A stretch of 64,000 nt of DNA, taken from assembly GCA_024516035.1 (NCBI GenBank), contig CM044961.1, positions 29,869,123 to 29,933,122 of the forward strand, in the 5' to 3' direction. The DNA is from Bactericera cockerelli (taxonomy: Eukaryota; Arthropoda; Insecta; Hemiptera; Triozidae). Shown here one piece after another: positions 22,001 through 34,000 of this stretch (position 1 is the first letter of the stretch; each line of letters begins with the position of its first letter). The notes under the pieces were generated by a model. It had not been told where the DNA came from. It did no database searches and saw only the letters and a list, made by a program, of their open reading frames with translations. Position numbers and translations under genes: made by a program.

Positions 22001-25000
22001 TCTACTTTGGTTTGCGGAATCTCAAAACACTGCCGTTGCTCTTCTGACAGCCAGTTTGCCATTAAAAACATCTACGATAGCAGATATCATTTGTGCTTCT
22101 GTATACAAAGGAGGTGGTTTCTTCATCTTGTAGTTCCGGGGCATTCTGAGTGTTTTGATAAATACAAAAAAAGTTATAGGGTAAAACAAACACCCAAAAT
22201 ATGCGTTCGTAATCACCCCATAGCAAAAAAATGCGGGGGTAATTAAGAACACCCAAAAACTATAACTTAAAAAATGGTTAAAACAATTATTTTTGTAAAA
22301 TAATAACCAAAAACATGCCTATCAATAATTAAAAGTAAAATAATGATAAAAATTCAAGTAACACTTACCTAAAAAATTGTTTTAAAGAAATCAAAAACTT
22401 CAAAAATCAAACTTTTTGATAGATCTATTTTCACTAGCTTACTAACTACAACTGAAAATAAATACTATCGAAAACTCGTGCTCAACCTGTAAAAACAATT
22501 CAAAATAATAGTATTCAACCACCAGATTCGAAATATCTTATCCTGTTTAGGTACAATGACCACTGTTCGTAATTACCCCCTGTTCGTAAATACCCCCCTT
22601 GACCCTAATACAATTTTCAAGTGCACTGGTAATCAAGTGGTTAACGCGCTAGTCAGATAATCCACTTAGCGTAGGGTTCCATTGTTTCAAATTTTTCCTC
22701 ATTATGGTTGTGACCACATAATAATAAGACTCTGAGGGTTAGGTGGTAGAAAATGCTTTGAGCATAACCTTACCTGGTGGTTACCTTCCAATTAAAAGTG
22801 TTATTATTATTTTTATTAGGACACCGGCCATGAGAAAAAACCTTAATGGTGACAAAATGCCAGGTTTTAGCTAGTATAGAAATAAAATAATGATATCCAA
22901 TTATAAAATATGCTCATACCATGTACATAATCACAATAAAATAATAATACTATGTAAATGAAAATATATTTCTTTAGTGAAACCAAAAATAACAAAGAAA
23001 TAAACTAATAGCCAGCAGAAAATGATGATGAGGCTTTCATGAAATAGCCAAAGTCAAGCAATGTCTAACGTGGTGGAACATGGATTAGTGAATGTTATTA
23101 TGTATTTGTAATCCTTCATGACAATTTACATACTTCTGTGGCTAATTAGAATTGCTGGGTTGTTTGCTTTGAGAATTATTACCAAAAAAGCATTGTTATA
23201 CTTAAATTAAAACAAAATTGATTTAATTGTTAAGACTAGTGAAATTATAAAACACAATAGTGTGGAACACTTTTTTTTTAATAGATATAAAATGAACACA
23301 AAATTTGAGGGGCTTCATAGTAATAAGGTGGTTTAGAAAGCTGAATAGTTAATATTATTATTAGAGACAGTGCACAGAAGATTGGCTAATTAATTTTGAG
23401 TCAAATAATCAGGAAGCATGTAAAAAAGTATACACTACATCATCTTTTTAGTGTGGCAGAAGCACGTACGAGTGAAAAATTCATTTTATAATAATATATT
23501 ATGTATTGCATATCTAAATAAAATCCACAGAATGAAAATTTTCATTATCTAGCACCATACATCAGATAATTCAGCTGTTTCCTTGCTTGACCCAGGACCT
23601 TTTTTAAGGTACAATTCCAAGTGAATTGATGGTGTTAAACCCTGTGCTGGTTTGACTGTCCAGTGTCCAGGAACAGTAGAGTGCAGAAAGTTCATTATTG
23701 TCCAAGTGCATGGAGTATTGTCCAATGAAGAATGTTATCCATTATGAACTGTTTGTTGTCCTCTCTTTTCTTCTGTCACGATTCACGATTTAGAATTTTA
23801 GACAAACCAAAGAACTCCTTCTGTGACATCTCAAAATCAAATATGGAGTTCAGTAAGAATTAACACTTTCTCGAAATCAAATTTGAAGTTCAGTAAGAAT
23901 TAACACTTGCAGTAGTTATAAAAATGTTCAAAAACTAATTGAAATAGGTACCAATTATAAAAAGAATTAAAACAACTCACAATAATCGAGAATCACAAAA
24001 AAGAAATTTCTCTAAAAAATTATTCAAAGATTAAAGATGGCGAATTCAACAAGAACACTCTCGGTAAAGTTCGTGTGAAACCCGAATCTATCCGAGAGCG
24101 CGTTTTAACTGAACTGGAAAAATGTGGAGCATTTCCAGCTGACTGGTCAACTGACTAAATTCTAGTTATGTCCTAGCTGGAGAGAGTCGTTATATTTCCA
24201 GCTGACTGCCCAGGTGACTGAGTCTAGATGGATTTTTGTTGGAAATATCCAGGTGGCTGGTCAACTGATTTAATCCATGATGGAAAAATCCAGCTGTCGG
24301 GACAGTTGGAGGTCCAGTTGACTTTATACACCTGGATATTTCCACCTTAAATCCAGACTGGAAGTCAACTGCCGTGCTGTCTGGGATTGTTTTATTTAGT
24401 TTTATTAAATATAGAAAACTTGTCTCAGGGACCGTCCTTCCGGAAGGGAACCGAGGATGCAAGAAGCATTTCCTCTTTGAATGGCCAGACCAATTTTTTG
24501 GTAAAGAAAATGATTGGAACGGGGATCACCCGTAATTCCAATCAATTTCTTTAACAAATGGTCTAACCTTTTGGGAAAGAAATTGTATTGTAAATGTCAT
24601 TGTATAATATTGTATTGTATAACCATTGTATTGTATATTTTACCTTCTCAAAAGCGTTGTAGGTGAACAGGATAGGCGTGTGGGAGAAGCAGATGTAGAC
24701 GATGGGAGATTTCACCTTCTCCTGCAGCGCTTGTGGCGAGCGGCAGTACTGGGAGCTCAGCAGGATGAGGCTGGTGAGGGAGTCTAGCGTGGTTCTACAA
24801 GCCGTGATGGACGGCTCGGGGAGAGAGCTGAGGATCTGAGAGATGTTCTCGTCCAGAGATTTGTTGAAACACACCTAGGGATTATATTATTATTATACAT
24901 AGTAAGTTTTATTAGGTAGAACAAAAATATATACAGTAAAATACAATGACATTATAAAGAAAAAACAAAAAGATTGAGCAAAGATACCCAGCCTGGGTTG

Positions 25001-28000
25001 GGCCGGAAACTTCTGAACCACACAAGCACTTACATTGTTCTCCACCTGCACAAGGTCTGTCAGTAGTTCCAGCTCCAGGGTCGGACTCTTGAGGTTCACA
25101 ATATCTTGCATGGATGATTCCACGGTGTCTGGAAGACCTTCCAGTAGAATGACCGTCACCGTGTCTCCTCCTGAGAATTAAGAAATAGTAGTTAGTTAGT
25201 TATCATACTTGTGTTAATCACTTTCGTGATATCACAAGAAATCAAACTCGCTTTATTAAATCTACGCTGAAACCGAGACTTGAACCACCGACCTCCAAGT
25301 TACAAGTCCGGCACCTTATCGATCAAGCTACTGAGGTCAATTAAGAAATAGTCATTATTATTAAACTATTTACTAGAAGGACATGTGTACAAACAAATAA
25401 TGGTGAAAATTAAAATACAAAATTCACAATATAAATATTAACAGGGGAAAAAAATAAACAACGATAAATTATTTATAGATGTCTTAACTAAAGGGCGGGG
25501 TTATTGTCTATGGCAATCCCTTGCACCCAACCTTTAGTCATTATATTTGTGTTAATCACAATAACACAAACTCACCTTACTAAAGTTTTGACGTGCTTGG
25601 GACTCGAACGACCGACCTCCAGGTCACGAGTCCATCCCCTTATCGATCGAACTATTGAGGAGAGTTCATTAAATTATTGAGGAGAGCTCATAAGTTAAAC
25701 TTGTTATGTCTCAAACCTGTCACCATAAGAAACTATCCAATATGGCTACCGTTATTACCTTCAAATGCATGTACCTACCTAATAATTTGTTATTGTTGTG
25801 ATTTCCTCTGTATTGAAACTATTCAAAATGGCCGATTTTATGAGACGGGTTCATTACCCATAAGATAGAGATATAAGTTATGACTTCTCCATTACTCTCC
25901 ACCCATTGGTAGAGCCTTTTAATTTGTAAAAATAATAATAACACTATTTAGTGGAAGGTAACCACAAGGCGAGGTTAATGCTCAAAGCATTTTCTACCAC
26001 CTAACCCTCAGAGTCTTATTTTTATGTGGTCACAAACTCAAATTAATAAAGAAAAATTCGTGCACTGGGTGGGATTCGAACCAACGGATCCTGAAGCTAC
26101 CTGGATTACTATGCTAGCGCGTTGACCACTTGACTATACTCTCTCTATAAAAAAAATACTTTCACCATGTTATTGTAAAGGATAGTAATAATAATGAACG
26201 CAAACTAGAACAAGGCTGCATCCCACGACACAAGGACCATACTTTATAGTTGTGGCCCTTAGTGTGAGATGACGAGAGCCAAAAGAAACTAGCATAAGTT
26301 TAGTTAAAAATATTATGAATTATGTAAACTGTCATTGTTATACAGGGTGGGGCAAAAGTCTGGAAACCCCTGAATAACTTTCGAATGGCTTCTTCGGTAA
26401 AATTAAAATTTTGTACGGTAAACCGGACTAATAAGACCTTCTTTTAGAGTGGGGTCAATTTTTGTTACCGGCCCCCATGTCGGGGCCAGGGGGGCCAACT
26501 TCATTTTTTTAAATACGAACCCCCACCTTGCGATACATTTTTGGAAAGGTCTTTAAATAAGAAATACATTGGTGCAAATTCTATTTTTCTTTAATATTAA
26601 CTGTTTGCAAATGGCGTCCAACTTTGTGTATGCAGTAAAGTCTGGAAACCCCTGAATATTTTTTGAAAGGGCCTTCTCAGTAAATTTAAAATTGTGCACG
26701 GTAAGTTGGGGTAATTAGACCTTTCCAAAAATGTATCGCAAGGTGGGGTTTCGTATTTAAAAAAATGAAGTTGGCCTCCCTGGCCCCGACATGGGGGCCG
26801 GTAAAAAAAAGCGGTCCCATTCTAATATAAGGTCTAATTACCAAAGATTACCGTACAAAATTTTAAATTTACTGAGAAAGCCCTTTCGAAAGATATTCAG
26901 GGGTTTCCAGACTTTACTGCATACACAAAGTTGGACGCCATTTGAAAACAGTTAATATTTAAAAAATAAATTTTTCACCAATGTATTTTTTATTTAAAGA
27001 CCTTTTCAAAAATGTATCGCAAGGTGGGGGTTCGTATTTAAAAAAATGAAGTTGGCCCCCCTGGCCCCGACATGGGGGCCGGTAACAAAAATCTACCCCA
27101 CTCTAAAAGAAGGTCTTATTAGCCCGGTTTACCATACAAAATTTTAATTTTACCGAAGAAGCCATTCGAAAGTTATTCAGTGGTTTCCAGACTTTTACCC
27201 CACCCTGTATATATTTGAACCATTTACTTGTCATGTATTAAACATATAAATAAAAATAAATTACCTTTCTCAAGTAGCTTCGTCATCTCGAGCACAACAC
27301 AGCTCGCCCATATCTCGCCCACCAGAGTGTAGGGCCCCTCTTTCTGCACCCCCTTCAAGCTACGGGCCAGGCCCCGAGCAAAGTCCGCTATGGATCCTAT
27401 CTGCGCGGGCAGGCTCGACACTATAATAATAATGTTTTTTTTTATTGTTGAATGATACCTTTCGGTGTTAACAATGTTGTGCTTAAAACTAAATTAAAAC
27501 TAAATTCTTAAGACTATAAAGATAATGATGTTAAGGAAAGAGTTATATGTATAGGTAAGTAAATAATAAGAATAACAAATTAACTAAAACTAATCTCTGT
27601 ATCATAGTAAAGTATGTGAAGAGGGAGAGAATTATTTAAACAAGGTAAGAAACTGATAATGTAGTAGAGTTGTAGAGAGAAGGAGAGAAAATAGGAGCGA
27701 ATTGAGAAGAAGAGAAAATAGGAGCGAGAGAATATTAAAGGGCTCACCAGGTCAGCTGGTCATCAAATGAGTAAGGAACCAAGTCCAGCAGTCGTTCTTT
27801 AAGTCTGTCCTTAAAAGTCGTAGACTCAAGTAGCCTTACTTCCTCAGGGACTTTATTATATGTTTGAATACCCAATTTCAAAAATGACTTCTCCATGATT
27901 TTGTTCTTGCTTATTATTATTTTATTTTTATTTCGCGTATTGTGCTCATGGACTTTACTATGCTTAGTCAGGTTGGGAGAAAGCTTATATTAGGATACAT

Positions 28001-31000
28001 GAATCTAGGCGCGGCCGGTGCTAAGGAGCTGAGGAACTGCAGCACCCCCAGACGAAAAAAAAAAAGAGAGGATTTTCTCAAGTCCTAGCTCGAACACAAT
28101 GAAAATCATCACACATTTCTAGAATAATATTAATGTATAATTATTATGATGGGCATGGTAAACAAACTCAAACTCTTTAGATACTGAAAGAGCGACTCTA
28201 TAAATATCATTTTAGTCCGGTTTATGTGGCAGCACCCCCAAAATATTTTCTCACTGGCCGCGCCTGCATGAATCTAGTATTACCTAAGGCGGGGTAGAGG
28301 AGGTGCGACAGCAGAGGCCCGAGGTAGGCCGCGCCCAGGCAGGACACGAAGAAGAGAGGCAAGGTCTCGGCCGAGTGGCCGCACCCCGGGGATCGGGTGA
28401 GCACCGGCCGGAAGGCCGGCGAGTCGGGGGGAGTGAGATGGGAGATGTGCACCAGCTCGTCCAGAGAGAGAGGGAAGATGTCTTGGAACACGTTCGGCCG
28501 AATGTAGGATTCTGTGGAGGGAGCAAGAAAGATTTCTTATTTTCTGTGGAGGGACAAGAAAGAATTCTTATTCTGTGGAGTGACAAGAAAGTCGGGATGG
28601 TAATTTATTTTTATAAATAAATTATCTGGCGTGGAGGCTACCTTGATCAAGAAGGAGGTTCCTCCAGGGTGAGGCCCTTCCATTGCACTTCGGTTGGGTT
28701 GACCCCTGCGAGTATTCCAAATGTGAATACCATGAATTATTTCATTTCTTATTAGGCATATGTGTATGTATATATTCAGTGGCGTAGCCAGGGGGGGGGG
28801 GGGGGTGGGGTTTTTGTGTACATGTAGTTCAGGACGAGCCAACTTTGAAATAAAGTTGGCTGGAGACCATGACCCCATGCTGTAGACAAGCTGGCTACAA
28901 CAACAGGTCTCTAAATTAGGAGTTTATCATCTCGTACCCTGAAGTAATGTTATGCAACAGTTCCAGGGTACTGAGATTAGAAAGAGAGGAGGATGTTTAG
29001 TGGGTATGGCACATCGTTTTCAGTGCCTAAACCTCACACTGTCCACCAGAGCCAGAGATGGTCCTGGTGTCCGTCTTGAATTGCAAGAAGATTGACCTCC
29101 TCTCTAGAAGAAGAAGAAAAAAAAAAATACCTTGTTGCTCCTTGGTGTGTACAATCACCAGAGGGGAGGTAGACTATACCTTGTTGCTCCTTGGTGTGTA
29201 CAATCACTAGAGGGGAGGTAGACTATACCTTGTTGCTCCTTGGTGTGTACAATCACTAGAGGGGAGGTAGACTATACCTTGTTGCTCCTTGGTGTGTACA
29301 ATCACTAGAGGGGAGGTAGACTATACCTTGTTGCTCCTTGGTGTGTACAATCACCAGGGGGGAGGTAGACTATACCTTGTTGCTCCTTGGTGTGTACAAT
29401 CACCAGGGGGGAGGTAGACATGGCGTTGCACTCCAGGCTGAGGGTATCCAGATGGGTGATGAGGTCGCGGGTGGACGCACACTGGACGCAGAGAGAGGGC
29501 ATGTGGGCGGCGCGTCTAACTAAAGGCTATGTCCTAACTAAAGGGCGGGGTTATTTGCCTTTGGCAATCTTTTCCACCCATGAAAAAAAAAATTATGAAA
29601 ATTTTTTTGAAAAAAAAAAATTATGAAACAAATTTTATGAAAAAAGAAAAAAAAAAAATCTTTTCCACCCAACCCTTATCAACACCAACCTCACCCAGCC
29701 TGGATTGGGTCCAACTATCATACCTTGTTGCTCCTTGGTGTGTACAATCACCAGGGGGGAGGTAGACATGGCGTTGCACTCCAGGCTGAGGGTGTCGAGA
29801 TGGGTGATGAGGTCGCGGGTGGACGCACACTGGACGCAGAGAGAGGGCATGTGGGCGGCCCGCCTGGCTTCACACAGGACCTCGGCGGAGGACTGCAGAC
29901 AGAGGAGCACGGGGAGGGAGGGGGCCAGGACTCTCAGGGCGAGGTCCAGGTTGTGGAGTCTCTTCTCGTCCTGGCAAGGGGGAAATAATGATAATAATAT
30001 TAATATCGCCTTATTTATACTGCCCCATTAAGACAATTAAAGTCCCATTATTCCAGCAGTAAGCTCAAGACATATTATTATGTGGTAAAAATCCCAATTG
30101 GGAGGATAACATGTCATGTCCCGGCTGGGTTTCGAACCCACGACCTCTGGAGTCTTTGGATTCACAGAGTGCCGCCTTTACCACTGAGCTACCGGGACAG
30201 ACTTGTTTTGTCTGTCCCGGTAGCTATAATTATGTATGTATTGTAATTATGTATGTATTATTTTATTTGTGGTGAAGCACAAGGCCTCTTCACAATTTTT
30301 CTGGGTAGCGCAGCATTACTAAAAGCCTCCTTCACATTTCGAATTATTCTATTACATTAATGTCTTTTTACTCTGGTAGGTAATGCCGCCACTGGTCGTA
30401 ACTCATACAAGTAACTACTCATTTTTCCTCACGAGGTATGAGTGGACCCCGAACATCCAAGTAGAGAGCAGAAAAATTCCTACCCCGCTGGGGATCGAAC
30501 CCAGGTCACCGTGTGTGCAATGCCTAGCGCGCTAACTCACTCTGCCACGGTGACTACTATAATGATTGTAATTATATTGTCTTATTTATACAGTCCAGCC
30601 TGGATATAAGAGAACTCAAGGAACCGTAATAATATCGTCTTAATAATAATAATAATAAGTATATCACTCTTTTTTTTAATGATATTTATTTACAGAGGAG
30701 ACTTAACAATCAGAGTCCTTGCTCCTAAATATCACTCTTTAATGGAAGATAACCACCAGGCGAGGTTAATGCTTAACGCATTTTCTACCACCTAAGCCTA
30801 AGAGTCTTATTATAATGTCGTCACAAACTTAAATTAATGAGGAACACTTCACGCACTGAGTGGGATTTGAACCAACGGATTCCTACAAGGTAGCGCGTTA
30901 ACCACTTGACTACCAGTGCATAATATTAGTAATTATATCATGTTATTTATACACTCGAACCTAGATATAAGAGAAATCAAAGGTTATTACTTCCGAGAAT

Positions 31001-34000
31001 ATCTGATATTAGCTATCGGAAGTTTTGTGTTTTTCCTTAGAGATGTAAAATGGACTTGGAAATTGTTCTCTTATATGTATACAGGTTGTTGTTGTAGACA
31101 ACAACAACAACAGCCAACAAAGTTGTCTCGTTCTGAATCACATACTTCTATGTGCAATCAAACATCGTGACAGCTTGGACTTTTTCTTCATAAGCCATTA
31201 GAACCTATGGAAATTGCAAGACAGCCTGGTTTGTTAGGATTGACTGCTTGTAGTCCTCTAACGAGACACTGGTCTTTTCCCTGTTCAACGTCCACCAGCT
31301 AGACACTCTTATATCCAGGTAACGAATATATATCGGCTTATTTATATTGGCCGACAACCCGTACACTAACCAGCATGCACCTTGTTGTGCACGCAATGGT
31401 GCATGACAACTCACCAGCTTCACAGTGAACACAGCGTCCAATTCATGCACCTTGTTGTGAACACAATGGTGCATGACAACTCACCAGCTTCACAGTGAAC
31501 ACAGCGTCCAATGCATGCACCTTGTTATGCACAACTTCGCTCCGGCTGGTGTAAAGACCTGCAAAGCTACAAGTCCAGAATAGATCCAGCAATACAAGAC
31601 CTTTGCCCGCTATGCAGGAACCAACACATGATGTGCCTCACCTCTTTGAATGTACGGCAAATCCAACAAGCCTGGACCCCACCTCCTTATGGACAGACCC
31701 AAGAGCAGCAGCGACATAGAAACTGATAGAATGAAGTTGAATAGCGTTAACAACAACACCAACAACAACAACTTACCAGCTTCACAGTGAACACAGCGTC
31801 CAACGCATGCACCTTGTTGTGCACGCAATGGTGCATGACAACTTACCAGCTTCACAGTGAACACAGCGTCCAACGCATGCACCTTGTTGTGCACGCAATG
31901 GTGCATGACAACTTACCAGCTTCACAGTGAACACAGCGTCCAATGCATGCACCTTGTTGTAACTTACCAGCTTCACAGTGAACACAGCGTCCAATGCATG
32001 CACCTTGTTGTAACTTACCAGCTTCACAGTGAACACAGCGTCCAACGCATGCACCTTGTTGTGCACGCAATGGTGCATGACAACTTACCAGCTTCACAGT
32101 GAACACAGCGTCCAATGCATGCACCTTGTTGTAACTTACCAGCTTCACAGTGAACACAGCGTCCAACGCATGCACCTTGTTGTAACTTACCAGCTTCACA
32201 GTGAACACAGCGTCCAACACATGCACCTTGTTGTGCACGCAATGGTGCATGACAACTTACCAGCTTCACAGTGAACACAGCGTCCAATGCATGCACCTTG
32301 TTGTAACTTACCAGCTTCACAGTGAACACAGCGTCCAACGCATGCACCTTGTTGTAACTTACCAGCTTCACAGTGAACACAGCGTCCAATGCATGCACTT
32401 TGTTCTGCACGTAGTGGTGCATGACAACTCATCAGCTGGTGCATGACAACTTATCAGCTGGTGCATGACAACTTATCAGCTGGTGCATGACAACTTACCA
32501 GCTTCACAGTGAACACAGCGTCCAATGCATGCACCTTGTTGTAACTTACCAGCTTCACAGTGAACACAGCGTCCAACGCATGCACCTTGTTGTAACTTAC
32601 CAGCTTCACAGTGAACACAGCGTCCAATGCATGCACTTTGTTCTGCACGTAGTGGTGCATGACAACTCATCAGCTGGTGCATGACAACTTATCAGCTGGT
32701 GCATGACAACTTATCAGCTGGTGCATGACAACTTACCAGCTTCACAGTAAACACAGCGTCCAGTGCATGCACCTTGTTGTGCACGCAATGGTGCATGGCC
32801 TGCCGAATCCCCTGCTCGGAGTTGAAGCTGCTCAGCGGCAGGAAGATAAACAGGCTGTCGCTGTAGCGGGCCAGGAGAGAGTTGATTCGCCGGTCCACAT
32901 AGTCGTTGTGGGCGGATGCTTCGAAAGCGAGAATGATGCGGCGGGCAGACCGCTTCAGCAGCCACTTGACGATGTTGAGCCACTTGTGAGACCGGACGGT
33001 GGAGTTCACTGGAAGTCGAACAGAGAGTCAAATATAGAAACCCTATTCCCAAATACTATCTTGGTTGAAAGCACAAGGACAAATGTCAATAAAAAGAGCA
33101 ATTACCTAGGTAGAGAATAAGAGGAGCAAGGAGGCTCATAAGAAGCTTACCCTACGAAGATGGAGCGGGGATGCCTCAGTTTTATATATAATTATTATTT
33201 TTATTTTACAATGAATGAGTGTGTTTAATATTAATAAAAAATTATTATTGTTCAAAAGCAAAAAAAGGAAAAAAAAATGTCTATCTATTACTAGTGTCTG
33301 GCTGGGGGACTATAAACTGGGAGTAGACCAGTAGTCTGGCTGGGGTACTATAAACAGGGAGTAGACCAGCAGTCTGGCTGGGGGACTATAAACTGGGAGT
33401 AGACCAGCAGTCTGGCTGGAGGACTATAAACAGGGAGTAGATCAGCAGTCTGGCTGGGGGACTATAAACAGAAAGTAGACCAGCAGTCTGGCTGAGGGAC
33501 TATAAACAGGGAGTAGACCAGCAGTCTGGCTGGGGGACTATAAACAGAAAGTAGACCAGCAGTCTGGCTGGGGGACTATAAACAGGGAGTATACCAGCAG
33601 TCTGGCTGGGGGACTATAAACAGGGAGTAGACCAGCAGAGTGGGTGGTGGACTATAAACAGGGAGTAGACCAGCAGTCTCGCTGGGGGACTATAAACAGG
33701 GAGTAGACCAGCAGTCTGGCTGGAAGACTATAAACAAGGAGTAGACCAGCAGTCTGGCTGGGGGACTATAAACAGGGAGTAGACCAGCAGAGTGGGTGGT
33801 GGACTATAAACAGGGAGTAGACCAGCAGTCTCGCTGGGGGACTATAAACAGGGAGTAGACCAGCAGTCTGGCTGGAAGACTATAAACAGGGAGTAGACCA
33901 GCAGTCTGGCTGGGGGACTATAAACAGAAAGTAGACCAGCAATCTGGCTGGGGGACTCTACAAAGGGAGTAGACCAGCATTGGGTTGGTTTTGGGGGCCC

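Larger units (their letters stand above)
17302..22612. mobile_element. Candidate 5.3-kb element with AGGGTCAAGGGGG inverted ends
   Basis: CTAGGGTCAAGGGGGGTAATTACGAAC at 17301-17327 is inverted at 22563-22610 (GTTCGTAATTACCCCC..CCCCCCTTGACCCTAAT). Internal copies of the same motif, GTTCGCATTTACCCCCGCC and its inverse, lie at 17500-17540, and GTTCGTAATCACCCC and GGGGGTAATTAAGAAC at 22205-22250. No coding sequence recognised. Confidence 0.6.
16381..24387. mobile_element. Candidate 8-kb composite bounded by CCCAGACAGCAC inverted ends
   Basis: Starts CCCAGACAGCACAGTCAACTGGA; its outer end at 24370-24387 reads GTGCTGTCTGGG preceded by TCAACTGCC. Subterminal AACTGGA/TCCAGTTGAC motifs recur at both ends (16396-16600 and 24110-24370). 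A third end-like CTGTGCCGTCTGGGTAG occurs at about 20384, so two related elements may be nested or joined. No transposase seen. Confidence 0.55.
13100..24643 (-). other. Terminal FASN-like intron (11.5 kb), filled with nested repeats
   Basis: No exon found between 13,099 and 24,644, and phases of the two flanking exons agree directly. 13100-14230 holds unassigned AT-rich sequence with a two-copy repeat near 14047-14150 (GTATATACTGT.ATATGCAATATAAATAGG). Beyond that lie the SINEs, MITEs and inverted-repeat elements listed separately. Confidence 0.7.

Noticed and set aside
28537..28878. Minus-strand frame between exons 22 and 23 as a missing ACP exon
   Set aside because: No DSL motif, contains a poly-G/C tract and SINE-like sequence, and exon 22-23 phases already match without it.
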